Assembly (NCBI GenBank): GCA_036924085.1 | Contig: JAVGWX010000019.1 | Span: forward strand, 17,778,131-17,842,130 | Source of the DNA: Ariolimax columbianus | Taxonomy: Eukaryota; Mollusca; Gastropoda; Stylommatophora; Arionidae | DNA length: 64,000 nucleotides | Reading direction: 5' to 3' | Shown here: piece after piece, positions 31,641 to 44,884 of the stretch | Layout: every line of letters begins with the position of its first letter | Position numbering within the stretch: the first letter of the stretch is position 1 | Translations under genes and position numbers: made by a program | Notes under the pieces: generated by a model | Told to the model about the DNA's origin: nothing | What the model saw: only the letters and a program-made list of their open reading frames with translations | Database searches by the model: none

Positions 31641-32580
31641 CTCACTGGCCACCTCTAAACATCATCTCTTTCTTTCTCTCACTAGCCACCTCTAAACATC
31701 ATCTCTTACTTTCTCTCACTGGCCACCTCCAAACATCATCTCTTACTTTCTCTCACTGGCCACCTCTAAACATCATCTCTTACTTTCTCTCACGGACCAC
31801 CTCTAAACATCATCTCTTACTTTCTCTCACAGACCACCTCTAAACATAGTCTATTTCTTTCTCTCACTGGCCACCTCTAAACATCATCTCTTACTTTCTC
31901 TCACTGGCCACCTCTAAACATCATCTCTTACTTTCTCTCACTGGCCACCTCTAAACATCATCTCTTACTTTCTCTCACGGACCACCTCTAAACATAGTCT
32001 TTTTCTTTCTCTCACTGGCCACCTCTAAACATCATCTCTTACTTTCTCTCACTGGCCACCTCTAAACATCATCTCTTACTTTCTCTCACTGGCCACCTCT
32101 AAACATCATCTCTTACTTTCTCTCACTGGCCACCTCTAAACATCATCTCTTACTTTCTCTCACTGGCCACCTCTAAACATCATCTCTTACTTTCTCTCAC
32201 TGGCCACCTCTAAACATCATCTCTTACTTTCTCTCACTGGCCACCTCTAAACATCATCTCTTACTTTCTCTCAAGGGCCACCTCTAAACATCATCTCTTA
32301 CTTTCTCTCAAGGGCCACCTCTAAACATCATCTCTTACTTTCTCTCACGGTCCATCTCTAAACATCATCTCTTACTTTCTCTCACGGTCCATCTCTAAAC
32401 ATAATCTCTTACTTTCTCTCACGGGCCACCTCTAAACATCATCTCTTACTTTCTCTCACGGTCCATCTCTAAACATAATCTCTTACTTTCTCTCACGGGC
32501 CACCTCTAAACATCATCTCTTACTTTCTCTCACTGGCCACCTCTAAACATCATCTCTTACTTTCTCTCAAACATTGTTTC
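31641..32580. repeat. 37-bp minisatellite, about 25 copies
   Basis: Units contain CTCTCACTGGCCACCTCTAA and ACATCATCTCTTACTTT. Variant blocks with ACGGTCCATC or AAGGGCC cluster at the right end, indicating local block duplication. Confidence 0.97.
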
Positions 32581-32629
32581 TTTAATTTTTTCTCTCGTAC
32601 ACAATGTCTCTTTCTTTATCTCTCACTCA

Positions 32630-32945
32630 CACATTGTATCTATATCTCTCTCACTCTCTCTCCCTCTCTCTCCCTCTCTCTCCCTCTCTCTCACTCTCTC
32701 TCCCTCTCTCTCACTCTCTCTCACTCTCTCTCACTCTCTCTCCCTCTCTCTCACTCTCTCTCCCTCTCTCTCCCTCTCTCTCCCTCTCTCTCCCTCTCTC
32801 TCACTCTCTCTCCCTCTCTCTCACTCTCTCTCACTCTCTCTCACTCTCTCTCCCTCTCTCTCACTCTCTCTCCCTCTCTCTCCCTCTCTCTCCCTCTCTC
32901 TCACTCTCTCTCCCTCTCTCTCACTCTCTCTCACTCTCTCTCCCA
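32630..32945. repeat. 8-bp repeat array (TCTCTCCC / TCTCTCAC)
   Basis: Two octamer variants alternate irregularly. Confidence 0.95.
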
Positions 32946-33021
32946 TCTATCGGGTAATGTAACTGCCCCTCTCTTTCTCACTCTTATCTTGTTTTTCCCC
33001 GTTCTCTTTCATTCATACACG

Positions 33022-33053
<32 letters not shown>

Positions 33054-33350
33054 TTCAAACTTTTTATTGTTCTCTCACTTTTTCTATCTCGCTTTCGTGA
33101 TTTCTCTCCCGCGCTCTCTCAATCTCTCTTTCTTTCTCTTGCTTTCTCTTTCTCACACACATACTTTCTGGTTCACATTCTCTAACACTTTCTCTTTCAC
33201 ACTCTCGTTTGGTTTATCTGATTCTCTCACACACTCTGTCGCTCACTCTCTCGCTCTCGCACCGACTATCTTGTTCACTCGCCGCTTTGCTTGTTATTTC
33301 ACTCTATCGTTCCCTATCCCTCTTGCTCGATCACTCCATTTGAAAATATC

Positions 33351-33354
<4 letters not shown>

Positions 33355-33393
<39 letters not shown>
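33355..33393. repeat. (TC)n dinucleotide tract
   Basis: Pure TC over about 38 bp. Confidence 0.95.
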
Positions 33394-33397
<4 letters not shown>

Positions 33398-33474
33398 TCT
33401 TGCTTGTTCACTGCAACCTTGTTCTCACACTCTATTGTTCACTTTCTCGTTCACTCTCTCGCTTTCCCTTTCAC

Positions 33475-33481
33475 TGTCAGA

Positions 33482-33518
<37 letters not shown>

Positions 33519-36410
33519 ACTGTCAGATTATCTCTCACTTTCTCGATACCTCTTTAAATGTCGGATTATCTCTCTCTCTCGCTCTCTCTTTCACTTTCAG
33601 ATTATCTCTCACTCTCTCGCTCTCTTTCACTTTCAGATTATCTCTCTCGCTCTCTTTCACTTTCAGATTATCTCTCACTCTCCCCCTCTCTTTCACTTTC
33701 AGATTATCTCTCACTCTCTCGCTCTCTTTCAGATTATCTCTCTCTCTCGCTCTCTCTTTCACATTCAGATTATCTCTCACTCTCTTGCTCTCTTTCACTT
33801 TCAGATTATCTCTCTCGCTCTCTTTCACTTTCAGATTATCTCTAACTCTCTCTTTCACTTTCAGATTATCTCTCACTCTCTCGTTCACTTTCAGATTATC
33901 TCTCACTCTCTCTTTCACTTTCAGATTATCTCTCACACTCTCGCTCTCTCTCTCTTTCACTTTCAGATTATCTCTCACACTCGCTCTCTCTCTTTCACAT
34001 TCAGATTATCTCTCACTCTCTCTCTCTTTCACTTTCAGATTATCTCTCACACTCGCTCTCTCTCTTTCACATTCAGATTATCTCTCACTCTCTCGCTCTC
34101 TCTCTTTCACTTTCAGATTATCTCTCACTCTCTCGCTCTCTTTCACTTTCAGATTATCTCTCACACTCTCGCTCTCTCTCTTTCACTTTCAGATTATCTC
34201 TCACACTCGCTCTCTCTCTTTCACATTCAGATTATCTCTAACTCTCTCGCTCTCTCTCTTTCACTTTCAGATTATCTCTCACACTCACTCTCTCTCTTTC
34301 ACATTCAGATTATCTCTCACTCTCTCGCTCTCTCTCTTTCACTTTCAGATTATCTCTCACTCTCTCGCTCTCTTTCACATTCAGATTATCTCTCACTCTC
34401 TCGCTCTCTCTCTCTTTCACTTTCAGATTATCTCTCACACTCGCTCTCTCTCTTTCACATTCAGATTATCTCTCACTCTCTCGCTCTCTCTCTTTCACTT
34501 TCAGATTATCTCTCACTCTCTCGCTCTCTTTCACTTTCAGATTATCTCTCACACTCTCGCTCTCTCTCTTTCACTTTCAGATTATCTCTCACACTCGCTC
34601 TCTCTCTTTCACATTCAGATTATCTCTCACTCTCTCGCTCTTTCTCTTTCACTTTCAGATTATCTCTCACACTCGCTCTCTCTCTTTCACATTCAGATTA
34701 TCTCTCACTCTCTCGCTCTCTCTCTTTCACTTTCAGATTATCTCTCACTCTCTCGCTCTCTTTCACTTTCAGATTATCTCTCACTCTCTCTTTCACTTTC
34801 AGATTATCTCTCACATTCTCTCGCTCTCTTTCACTTTCAGATTATCTCTCACTCTCTCGTTCACTTTCAGATTATCTCTCACTCTCTCTTTCACTTTCAG
34901 ATTATCTCTCACTCTCTCGTTCACTTTCAGATTATCTCTCACTCTCTCGTTCACTTTCAGATTATCTCTCACTCTCTCGTTCACTTTCAGATTATCTCTC
35001 ACTCTCTCTTTCACTTTCAGATTATCTCTCACACTCGCTCTCTCTCTTTCACATTCAGATTATCTCTCACTCTCTCTTTCACTTTCAGATTATCTCTCAC
35101 ACTCGCTCTCTCTCTTTCACATTCAGATTATCTCTCACTCTCTCTTTCACTTTCAGATTATCTCTCACACTCGCTCTCTCTCGTTCACTTTCAGATTATC
35201 TCTCACTCTCTCGTTCACTTTCAGATTATCTCTCACTCTCTCTTTCACTTTCAGATTATCTCTCACACTCGCTCTCTCTCTTTCACTTTCAGATTATCTC
35301 TCACTCTCTCGTTCACTTTCAGATTATCTCTCACTCTCTCTTTCACTTTCAGATTATCTCTCACTCTCTCGTTCACTTTCAGATTATCTCTCACTCTCTC
35401 TTTCACTTTCAGATTATCTCTCACACTCGCTCTCTCTCTTTCACATTCAGATGATCTCTCACTCTCTCTTTCACTTTCAGATTATCTCTCACACTCGCTC
35501 TCTCTCTTTCACTTTCAGATTATCTCTCACTCTCTCGTTCACTTTCAGATTATCTCTCACTCTCTCTTTCACATTCAGATTATCTCTCACTCTCTCGCTC
35601 TATCTCTTTCACTTTCAGATTATCTCTCACACTCGCTCTCTCTCTTTCACATTGAGATTATCTCTCACTCTCTCGCTCTCTCTCTTTCACTTTCAGATTA
35701 TCTCTCACTCTCTCGCTCTCTTTCACTTTCAGATTATCTCTCACTCTCTCTTTCACTTTCAGATTATCTCTCACACTCTCTCGCTCTCTTTCACTTTCAG
35801 ATTATCTCTCACTCTCTCGTTCACTTTCAGATTATCTCTCACTCTCTCTTTCACTTTCAGATTATCTCTCACTCTCTCTTTCACTTTCAGATTATCTCTC
35901 ACTCTCTCGTTCACTTTCAGATTATCTCTCACTCTCTCGTTCACTTTCAGATTATCTCTCACTCTCTCTTTCACTTTCAGATTATCTCTCACACTCGCTC
36001 TCTCTCTTTCACATTCAGATTATCTCTCACTCTCTCTTTCACTTTCAGATTATCTCTCACACTCGCTCTCTCTCTTTCACATTCAGATTATCTCTCACTC
36101 TCTCTTTCACTTTCAGATTATCTCTCACTCTCTCGTTCACTTTCAGATTATCTCTCACTCTCTCTTTCACTTTCAGATTATCTCTCACACTCGCTCTCTC
36201 TCTTTCACTTTCAGATTATCTCTCACTCTCTCTTTCACTTTCAGATTATCTCTCACACTCGCTCTCTCTCTTTCACTTTCAGATTATCTCTCACTCTCTC
36301 TTTCACTTTCAGATTATCTCTCACTCTCTCGCTCTCTCTCGTTCACTTTCAGATTATCTCTCACTCTCTCGCTCTCTTTTTCACTGTCAGATTATCTCTC
36401 TCTCTCTCTC
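33475..36410. repeat. Large minisatellite of TTTCACTTTCAGATTATCTC units
   Basis: Units of about 30-40 bp share TTTCACTTTCAGATTATCTC and differ in the length of the CTCTCT or CACACTCGCTCT spacer. Several-unit blocks recur (for example near 34800-35000 and 35750-36000). Open frames of 800-1100 codons across it are artefacts of stop-free repeats. Each unit carries a pyrimidine tract followed by CAG. Confidence 0.97.
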
Positions 36411-36869
36411 TCCCTCTACAAAACACTTTTTTGCTCCCTCACTCCCTTCTCCCTCTCACACTCTATCACTCATTCTCTCCCCCCACATTCCTTCACTCGA
36501 CCACTTCCTATACCCACTCTCACGATTCCTCTCTCACCTTTATTTGTGTGTGTGTACTGTTTCATCAAGAATTGACATCTTTGCATTCTGGGCAGACACA
36601 TAGGTGTTCAGTCTCTATCGACAGATGGCAGAGACAGAGAATACTGACATGTGCAATAGCCCTTTTTGTTCATTCATCTGCTCCATCCTCTTAGGAGGCT
36701 CTCCATGCGCAACCAATGATTGAATGAAACACCTACGGAATATGTGTGTTTTCATTTTGTCAGTATCACCAGTGCCAACATTCAAGAGGTGGTAAATGAT
36801 TTCCTTGAGAAAATCTGCCGGGGTCTTTGTGTATGACAAGGACAAGAATAGTACTGCCACGCAGAGAGC
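36411..36869. other. No feature recognised
   Basis: The sequence changes sharply from repeat to unassigned DNA. Confidence 0.35.
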
Positions 36870-37770
36870 ATGTCAAAAGAGGCGAATAACTGTGTGACAT
36901 GGCATAACACCGGCTATGGTTAGGTGGTTTCTTTAGAGCAGCATAGATGCGCCTAACAGGCTACGGGTATACTTTGCTCTAGTGTTTGAGTCTATTAAGA
37001 TGGATTAACACGTCGGTTAACTGCCCTCCGTAAGCGCATGCCCCAACGCTTCGGAGTATTAAGTTGCTCGAAAAAGATTTAAGAGCAGTTCTCTATCAAC
37101 TATGCCAGCAGTCCGCACCAAAAAGGGTAGTGGTACAGTGGGTTCCATCCCACTGTAACATCCAAGGCAACGAGGAGGCAGACAGACTGGCAAAAGAAGG
37201 TGCAAGACTACCATAACCAGATACTAGTGTGACATACGAAGAGTCAAAACGGCTTATTAGAGCTAGATACATGACCATATGGGAAACAGAACATACCGGC
37301 TACACCAAAAACGATGGCTATTACCAGTTGAACAGAAGAGAGCAGGTCGTGGTCTTCAGACTTCGCACAGGCCACATTAGACTGAGGTACCACGTATTCA
37401 ACAAATTGAAGATAGGTGGTACTGACGAATGCTCGTGTGGTACTGGTAAAATGACCGCCGAACATCTGCTGCAGAACTGCCCGACATACGAGGATCAGAG
37501 AAAGCAGATGTGGTCATCACCAGTGGCAACACTAGACAAGCTCTATGGCAGTGTCGACAGCCTCAGGATGACCACTGCTTTTTTCGAAAAAAATAAAGGT
37601 CGACGTCTGACAGCGTACGATGAAGAAAAGGAAGAAGAAGCTGCTCGAGCCTAGCGCGCTAGGCAGGAAACCCTTCTCCCAGCTACATCCAGCTCATGCC
37701 AGAGCTGGGACCTGTACATTAGCATCCACCCTTTTAGAAGTACAGGTCTATTTAGAACTAAGAATATCCT
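36870..37770 (+). repeat. Interspersed repeat 'X', split by a LINE insertion
   Basis: The left part (36870-37060) and right part (37649-37770) are contiguous in the copy at 54225-54520 and in the minus copy at 20545-20760. The LINE at 37072-37637 sits between AAGTTGCTCGA and AAGCTGCTCGA. Confidence 0.8.
37072..37637 (+). pseudogene. RNase H-bearing LINE, 5'-truncated copy
   Basis: It starts within the RNase H domain and reads VVQWVPSHCNIQGNEEADRL, then the C-terminal RLRTGHIRLRYHVFNKLKIG and CSCGTGKMTAEHLLQNC. A TAA stop replaces a Gln codon after GARLP. Near the 3' end it reads GACAGCGTACGATGAAG before the GAA tail. An 11-bp direct repeat with one mismatch (37061-37071, 37638-37648) is the probable TSD. 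Confidence 0.87.
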
Positions 37771-38097
37771 CCCTTCCATATCTGCTACTTTTGGTACCTG
37801 TAAGACGAGGATGTCAGCTTTTTCATCGTCATGAACGCAAACGTAGCCACACAAATATTCTAAGGGTAGAGGCCTCTGTTTCTGCTATCTGCCCATGCCA
37901 GATCCAGAATATACGAGAATGATTTTAAAATTTTACATCCAGCGCCATAACTATGACAACAAAGCCCAAGAGCCATGTGACACTTATGTGAAAATAATCC
38001 CTAACGAAGGGACTATAGGGGCACGAAGTGTAATGAGCATGGAACATGTGGCATGCGCACAGCAGACAGCAGCATTTCGGCCTTCGTTAAGATATAT
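37771..38097. other. No feature recognised
   Basis: Unassigned sequence between repeat X and the tetranucleotide tract. Confidence 0.3.
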
Positions 38098-39084
<987 letters not shown>

Positions 39085-40225
39085 TCTTCTTCTTCTTTGC
39101 GTTCATGATCTTTTGGTCATGCTATATCTGCAGGCCAGTCGCCATGATGTAGTCTGTAGTCTTCACCAGGTCGGAGGGCTGCCCCACAGCTTTTGTCTCA
39201 GCTCTGCACCCTCTGGCCAGGTCTGGCATCTCATTTCACTATAGATTGGGCATTCCTGTAGAATATGCTCAGGGTTCTGACATCCTGTTCCACATGGGCA
39301 CTCATCGGCGTGTGAGATCTTCAGTCGGTACAGATGTTCTAGTAGTCTGCAGTGTCCAGTTCTCAGGCGAAATAAGGTAGTTTGTTGATTTCTTTTGAGT
39401 TGGTGAATTGGGTCTGGTGTACTGCCTATGTTTCTGTCTTCTCTCCATTGGTGTATATACTGATTTCTGATGATGTTCTTGATTTCTCTGTATGGTACTC
39501 GATGATTAAATTGTGCCTTTTTGCTGCCCTCTTTTGCCAGAGCATCAGCTCTCTCGTTTCCCGTGATTCCGCAATGGGACGGTAGCCACTGGAGCGCTAT
39601 TGTTGAGGATCTCTGGAGTTTTCCCAGTTCTGCTCTGATCTCTGATAAAAGTGGTTCGTTGTTTTGTTTTTTTTGTATTGTCTCTAATAGTTCTCTGCAG
39701 TCCATGAATACAGCTATTATTGTTGGAGGTTGCCTTTCTGTTTGAAGTATATTCAGTGCTCGCAGTAGGGCCATCGAATCTGCTAAGAGGTTTGTGGTCA
39801 ACTTTCCTGTTGGGAGGGCCTCTTCTGTTATATTTCCTCTTTTGTGTCTTATGAATATGCCTCCTCCCCCATTTTCGGCCTGCCCCCTCTGCTGAACCAT
39901 TTGTGTGCACCTGTGTCCATTCCTTGGTATTTTATTTCTCCTCAATCATTGTTTGTGCTCAAATTTACAGCTCGTGGACACTGTGTTGATCTTTTCTTCT
40001 TAATCCTGTGATCTCTGTTCTTATTTCGATGTTGTTTATGTCGCTGCTTGGCTTTTCATAGTTAATAAGCATTTCTATTTCTGTAGGTTGGTTAGGAATT
40101 AGTTCTCCATATTTTTGGTGTAGGTGGTTTGATATATGGATAAAGCTGGTTCTCTTGAGCCTATTTTTAACTGGGTGTTTTAGTTTGATATGTATGCGGG
40201 GATCAGGCATGCGTAACATCTTTTC
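39085..40225 (-). pseudogene. RNase H-type LINE, third subfamily
   Basis: On the minus strand: an upstream segment (40219-39965), then RNase H starting HTNGSAEG, where the usual first Asp (TDGS) is Asn. After a frameshift come LADSMALLRALNIL, FMDCRELLE and NERADALAKE, and the C-terminal FRLRTGHCRLLEHLYRLKIS with CPCGTGCQNPEHILQEC. It ends in GAACGCAAAGAAGAAGAAG. It is diverged from the 12.7-kb family but has the same order. The altered first Asp and the frameshift make it non-functional. Confidence 0.85.
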
Positions 40226-40244
40226 ACTATGTGTCAGCCTTCTT

Positions 40245-40460
<216 letters not shown>

Positions 40461-40681
40461 CTCTCTCTCCCTCTCTTCATCTGTCCGTCCGTCCTTGTGT
40501 GTTTCTCTCCCTCTGACACCAAATCACACTCCTCTGATCGTCAACTAAAACAAAACAGTCATCAATAATTACTATCTGCTTCATCTGATAGATAAACAAC
40601 AAAGGAACATGCCGGATATTTCCGTGACGAGGGCAGCACTTGACCACTCGCAACGTTTCGCCACATTAACAAAAAGCCAGA

Positions 40682-41568
40682 ATCTTCTTCTTTGCATTTG
40701 GTTTCGTATACTCGTTTTATGCCAGCAGATGGGCTGCCTCCATGAAGTTACACGTCAGTCGCAGGTCCTCAATGGTTTCCCACAGTTTGTCTTGGTGTTT
40801 CTCTCCTCGGGTGAGGTCTTCTCACGGGAGTCTTGGTGCGGTGGACATGTTTGCAGGATGTGTTCTGGAGTCTGGGGTCCTATCTGACATGTACATTGTG
40901 CAGTCTGTGCTGCTTTCATTTTAAGCATGTGTGCATTTAGTTTGCAATGTCCTGTTCTGGGGCGAAAAATTGTGGTATACTGTTTCCTATTCAGTCTATT
41001 GATTTGGTCATGTGGGTATTTGCTGTTTGTTCTCTCTATTCACTGTTGTTTATATTTTTTTTTATGTGTGCCTTGACTTCTGGAAGTGACACTGGGTAGG
41101 TGAATTGTTCTCTTTGTCTTCCCTCTCTGGCTAGCCTGTCCGCCCATTCATTCCCAGGTATGCCGCAGTGATCTGGAATCTACTGGAGGGTGATTGTATT
41201 GTGGTCTGAGAGTTTATTTAGCTGGCATATCAGTTCTCTTTCCATACTATCTCGTAGTTCTCTTTGTGTGGCCTGCAAAATTTCCATGCATTCGCACAAA
41301 AACACTATTTTGTAATCCTTTAACCCCTTTCCATCCAATAGTTTGACTGCTTCAATTATTTCCTGTAGCTCTGTTCTTAGATTTGTCGAGGGCTCCCCGG
41401 CAGCACTTTCTTTTTCTATAACGGTTCCATCCTGTAGAAATATGACGAGTCCCGCCCCTCCTTTCCTCAATGCTTCCTCTGATGATCCATCTGTGTAGAC
41501 ATGCGTCCACATGGGTTGAGGATAGGCGTCTCCAATATGCTTTAGGGTTTTTTTCTCTCAATGCATGA
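40682..41568 (-). pseudogene. RNase H-type LINE, fourth subfamily, 3' half
   Basis: Minus-strand RNase H with HVYTDGSSEEA and LRTELQEIIEAV; the third acidic position is changed (VFLCECMEIL). A NEWADRLARE-type segment follows after a stop, then a decayed C-terminal tail ending in GCAAAGAAGAAG. It is the 3' half of an element whose RT half is at 42160-43150; a Penelope-like insertion separates them. Confidence 0.8.
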
Positions 41569-41578
41569 TCTGATTCTT

Positions 41579-42149
41579 GAGAAAAAAACATGAAAAAAAA
41601 CTAGTAAAAGTTGATTAAGGTTGAGCTTAATCAAAATTTAAAAATGGGTATGGTCAGATACCGCACCGAGACGAGAACACAAACAAAACCTACGTTACGA
41701 CCAATAGGCCTTCATCAGGGACAACAACACTGAACTAACAAATCAACATATAAGAAAAAATGGTCAACTCATCTGTTTCAGGTAGTAGACGCTTTCTGTC
41801 TAAGCGACCGGTTGTGCCAAGTGCTCGATAGAAACTGAAATAGGAGCGGTCAAACAAAAAGTGGCGGAATATGCCTGATAAGCTAAGCGTGGCCTAATAG
41901 TGGTCCAGATAGGAGAACAAAGAGAAGTCAATATAAGCCGGGAGGGCGTGATATTGATATAAGAGAGGGGGGAAGAGAACTGATGGAAGATTGGGGGAGG
42001 CGGGGGGGGGGGGGGAGGAAGACAAATAGATGGGGGCCAGTGTGAGGGTTTAAGAAAAAGTATGGAAGAAATTAATACCATGTGGTTGGAGACAGCCCAT
42101 ACTCGAGATAAGTCTGTTCTCAAGGGCGAATCGATGACGATCGCCATGG
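41579..42149 (-). mobile_element. Penelope-like element fragment nested in a LINE
   Basis: It is homologous to 3180-3620. On the minus strand it holds the end of the GIY-YIG region and a long 3' non-coding part with GGCCTATTGG and a CTGATGA motif. A direct repeat TCTGATTCTT at 41569-41578 and 42150-42159 flanks it. A perfect 9-bp hairpin (TTGATTAAG / CTTAATCAA) lies at 41611-41634. Confidence 0.65.
41690..41730 (-). ncRNA. Hammerhead ribozyme-like core, probably degenerate
   Basis: The minus strand reads CTGATGA, then a short stem GGCC-tatt-GGTC (with one G-U pair), then GTAAC where the hammerhead consensus has GAAAC. This order is that of the catalytic core known in Penelope-like elements. 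I could not draw stems I and III with confidence, and the A-to-T change would be expected to impair cleavage. Confidence 0.4.
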
Positions 42150-42159
42150 TCTGATTCTT

Positions 42160-43150
42160 CCACCTTTTAAGCAATACCTGGTATTCTCAATTTTACCAAA
42201 AAGTTGGGCTGTTGCCTGTATTTTAATATACCTGTATCATTTCCCATGTCTTTTGACATTTTGATATGATTTCCCTGTTACTGACTGTAAGGGCTTTTGA
42301 TAGATGATTGAAGCTTGTTTTTTTAACCCGGTTTTTTTGTTAATTCATTGACTTTTCCCTGCATTGGATATTTATTCATGCGCTTGTATTTTTCTGTCAG
42401 GTTTAGTATTTTTCTTTTTCTGCGATGACCGAGGCTCTGGAGGCCTGCTACCGCTTGGAGTGCTTTTTAGACCTCCGGTAATAATTATGAGTCCAGTATT
42501 CTGTGCCTTGTCTAGTTTCTGTAGGTTGGTATTTGCCGTTTTTGCATAGGCACCCATGCCGTATTCCACTTGGCCGAACGTATCCAGTGTAGACCTGTCT
42601 GACTGTGTTTGCATCTGCGCCCCAATTTGTCCCTGCCAGTTTTTTCATCAGCCTTAATCTGCGTGTTTTCTTCTTATGAGTATCCTCTATGTGTGGGGCC
42701 CATGTTAATCTTTTGTCATATCATTTCTAGAGACGTAGGATTGTCTTCTCTAGGTAGTAGGCTGTTTTCTAAATATAGGTTGACCTGCTCTGGCTTTGTA
42801 GAGAGCGATAAGAGTGTTGAGAGTGCCTTGCTTTAGTTTATTATGACACCCCATGAGTCTGCCCATTTCTTGATTGCATTGTTTGATACCTGCCTTCTTG
42901 CCTTTGCTGTTCCAATGTTTTCTGCCTGGGTCCATATGGCCAGGTCGTTCGCGTGGAGTGCCTTGTGGAGGTGTGGTCTGAACTGGTTTGGCAGGTCATT
43001 AATAAAGAGTATAAACAAGGTAGGGGATAGTGATCCTCTCTGGGGAACCACCTCATGCAGTTTGACCATTTTGCTCCTGTGTTCTTCCAGCCTGACTCTC
43101 GCACATCGTGAGTAGAGGTAGTCTTTGATCCAGTCAAGCATTTTCCCCTT
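42160..43150 (-). pseudogene. RNase H-type LINE, fourth subfamily, RT half
   Basis: Minus-strand RT: WIKDYLYSRCARVRLEEHRS, then VPQRGSLSPTLFILFINDLP (motif B, with the usual QGG/QGS altered to QRG), then HANDLAIW where FADDLAMW is expected. Downstream are KLAGTNWGADANTVRQVYTG and ITGGLKSTP, as in the 12.7-kb element. The motif C Asp-Asp is lost to Asn-Asp, so it is dead. It joins 41568 across the Penelope-like insertion (IPGI-type segment near 42180). Confidence 0.82.
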
Positions 43151-43204
43151 TATTCAGCAGCTCGCTAATTTCAGCATTAGCTCTTTCTTCGAGACTTTAT
43201 CAAA

Positions 43205-44415
43205 AGCACAAGAATAAGAGCAATTTACTCTCTCCCACTCTTCCTATATCTCTTCCTATCTTTCTCTCCCTATCTCTCTCCCTATATCTCTCCCTATCTC
43301 TCTCGCTATCTCTCTCCCTATCTCTCTCCCTATCTCTCTTCATATATCTCTCTCCCTATCTCTCTCCCTATCTCTCTCCCTATCTCTCTCGCTATCTCTC
43401 TCCCTATATCTCTCCCTATCTCTCTCCCTATCTCCCTCCCTATCTCTCTCTCCCTATCTCTCTACCTATCTCTCTCCCTATCTCTCTCGCTATCTCTCTC
43501 CCTATCTCTCTCCCTCTCTCTCCCTATCTCTCTCCCTATCTCTCTCTCCCTATCTCTCTACCTATCTCTCTCCCTATCTCTCTCTCGCTATCTCTCTCCC
43601 TATCTCTCTCCCTATCTCTCTCCCTATCTCTCTCCCTATCTCTCTCTCCCTATCTTTCTCCCTATCTTTCTCCCTATCTCTCTCCATATCTCTCCCTATC
43701 TCTCTCCCTCTCTCACTCCCTATCTCTCTCACTATCTCTCTCCCTATCTCTCTCCCTATCTCTCCCTATTTCTCTCCCTCTCTCTCCCTATCTCTCCCTA
43801 TCTCTCTCCCTATCTCTCTCCCTCTCTCTCTATCTCTCCCTATCTATCTCCCTCTCTCTCTCTCCCTATCTCTCTCCCAATCTCTCTCCCTATCTCTCTC
43901 CCTATCTCTCTCCCTATCTCTCTCCCTATCTCTCTGCCTATCTCTCTCCCTATCTTTCTCCCTATCTCACTCCCTATCTCTTCCTATCTCTCTCCCTATC
44001 TCTCTCCCTATCTCTCCATATCTCTCTCCCTATCTCTCTCCCTATCTCTCTCCCTTTCTCTCTCTCCATATATCTCTCCCTATCTCTCTCCCTATCTCTC
44101 TCCCTATCTCTCTCTCCCTATCTCTCTCCCTATCTCTCTCCCTATCTCTCTCCCTATCTCTTCCTATCTCTCTCCCTATCTCTCTCCCTATCTCTCCCTA
44201 TCTCTCCCTATCTCTCTCCCTATCTCTCTCCCTCTCTCTCTATCTCTCCCTATCTATCTCCCTCTCTCTCTCTCCCTATCTCTCTCCCAATCTCTCTCCC
44301 TATCTCTCTCCCTATCTCTATTCTTATCTCTATCCCTCTCCCTATCTCTCTCCCTATCTCTCTCCCTCTCTCCCTATCTCTCTCTCCCTATCTCTCTCTC
44401 CCTATCTCTCTCTCG
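43205..44415. repeat. 12-bp minisatellite (CTATCTCTCTCC), about 1.2 kb
   Basis: CTATCTCTCTCC repeats with 2-bp slips and occasional CTCTCT insertions. Confidence 0.97.
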
Positions 44416-44884
44416 TCCTCGGGACCGACCCTAATATTCGAACCCAGGGAATCTCAATCTGGGGTTTACGAATATTCATGCTACAGTTCACGAGGTGTTG
44501 AAGCGTGGTCTTGTTGGGCAATGGGGGCGTTAACATATATTGTGTGGTATGAGATGATGTTCAAGTCCGAGAAGATCAGTTAAATGTCTTGGTGTTTCGA
44601 TAATGATCGTTGTAGGACAGATCCGTTAAGATCCACAGAGGGAGGAGAGAGTGGATATCTGCTAAGATTTATGGCGGAGTCTGGAACGATTTCATGAGCA
44701 CGGCTGGGAGTGGTCTCCCACTAAAATTCATGAGCGGCCCGCTAAGATTAATGTGTGGTCCGCTAAGATTGCTGTGAATTTATGATAAGATTTCTTTGAT
44801 GGAACTCTAAAATTCATACTGGATTTTCAAAGATTCGTCTGATGAAACTCATACTGGGTCCTGAGATTCACGTATTGTTATGAT
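44416..44884. other. No gene; degenerate edge of the next minisatellite
   Basis: GATT and GATTCAT fragments become more regular toward the right. Confidence 0.5.

Noticed and set aside
32989..36694. Open frames of 821 and 1096 codons on the plus strand
   Set aside because: They are made of SLSLSDYLS and FRLSLTL repeats encoded by a pyrimidine-rich minisatellite; the same repeat is open in other frames, and there is no domain or non-repetitive core.
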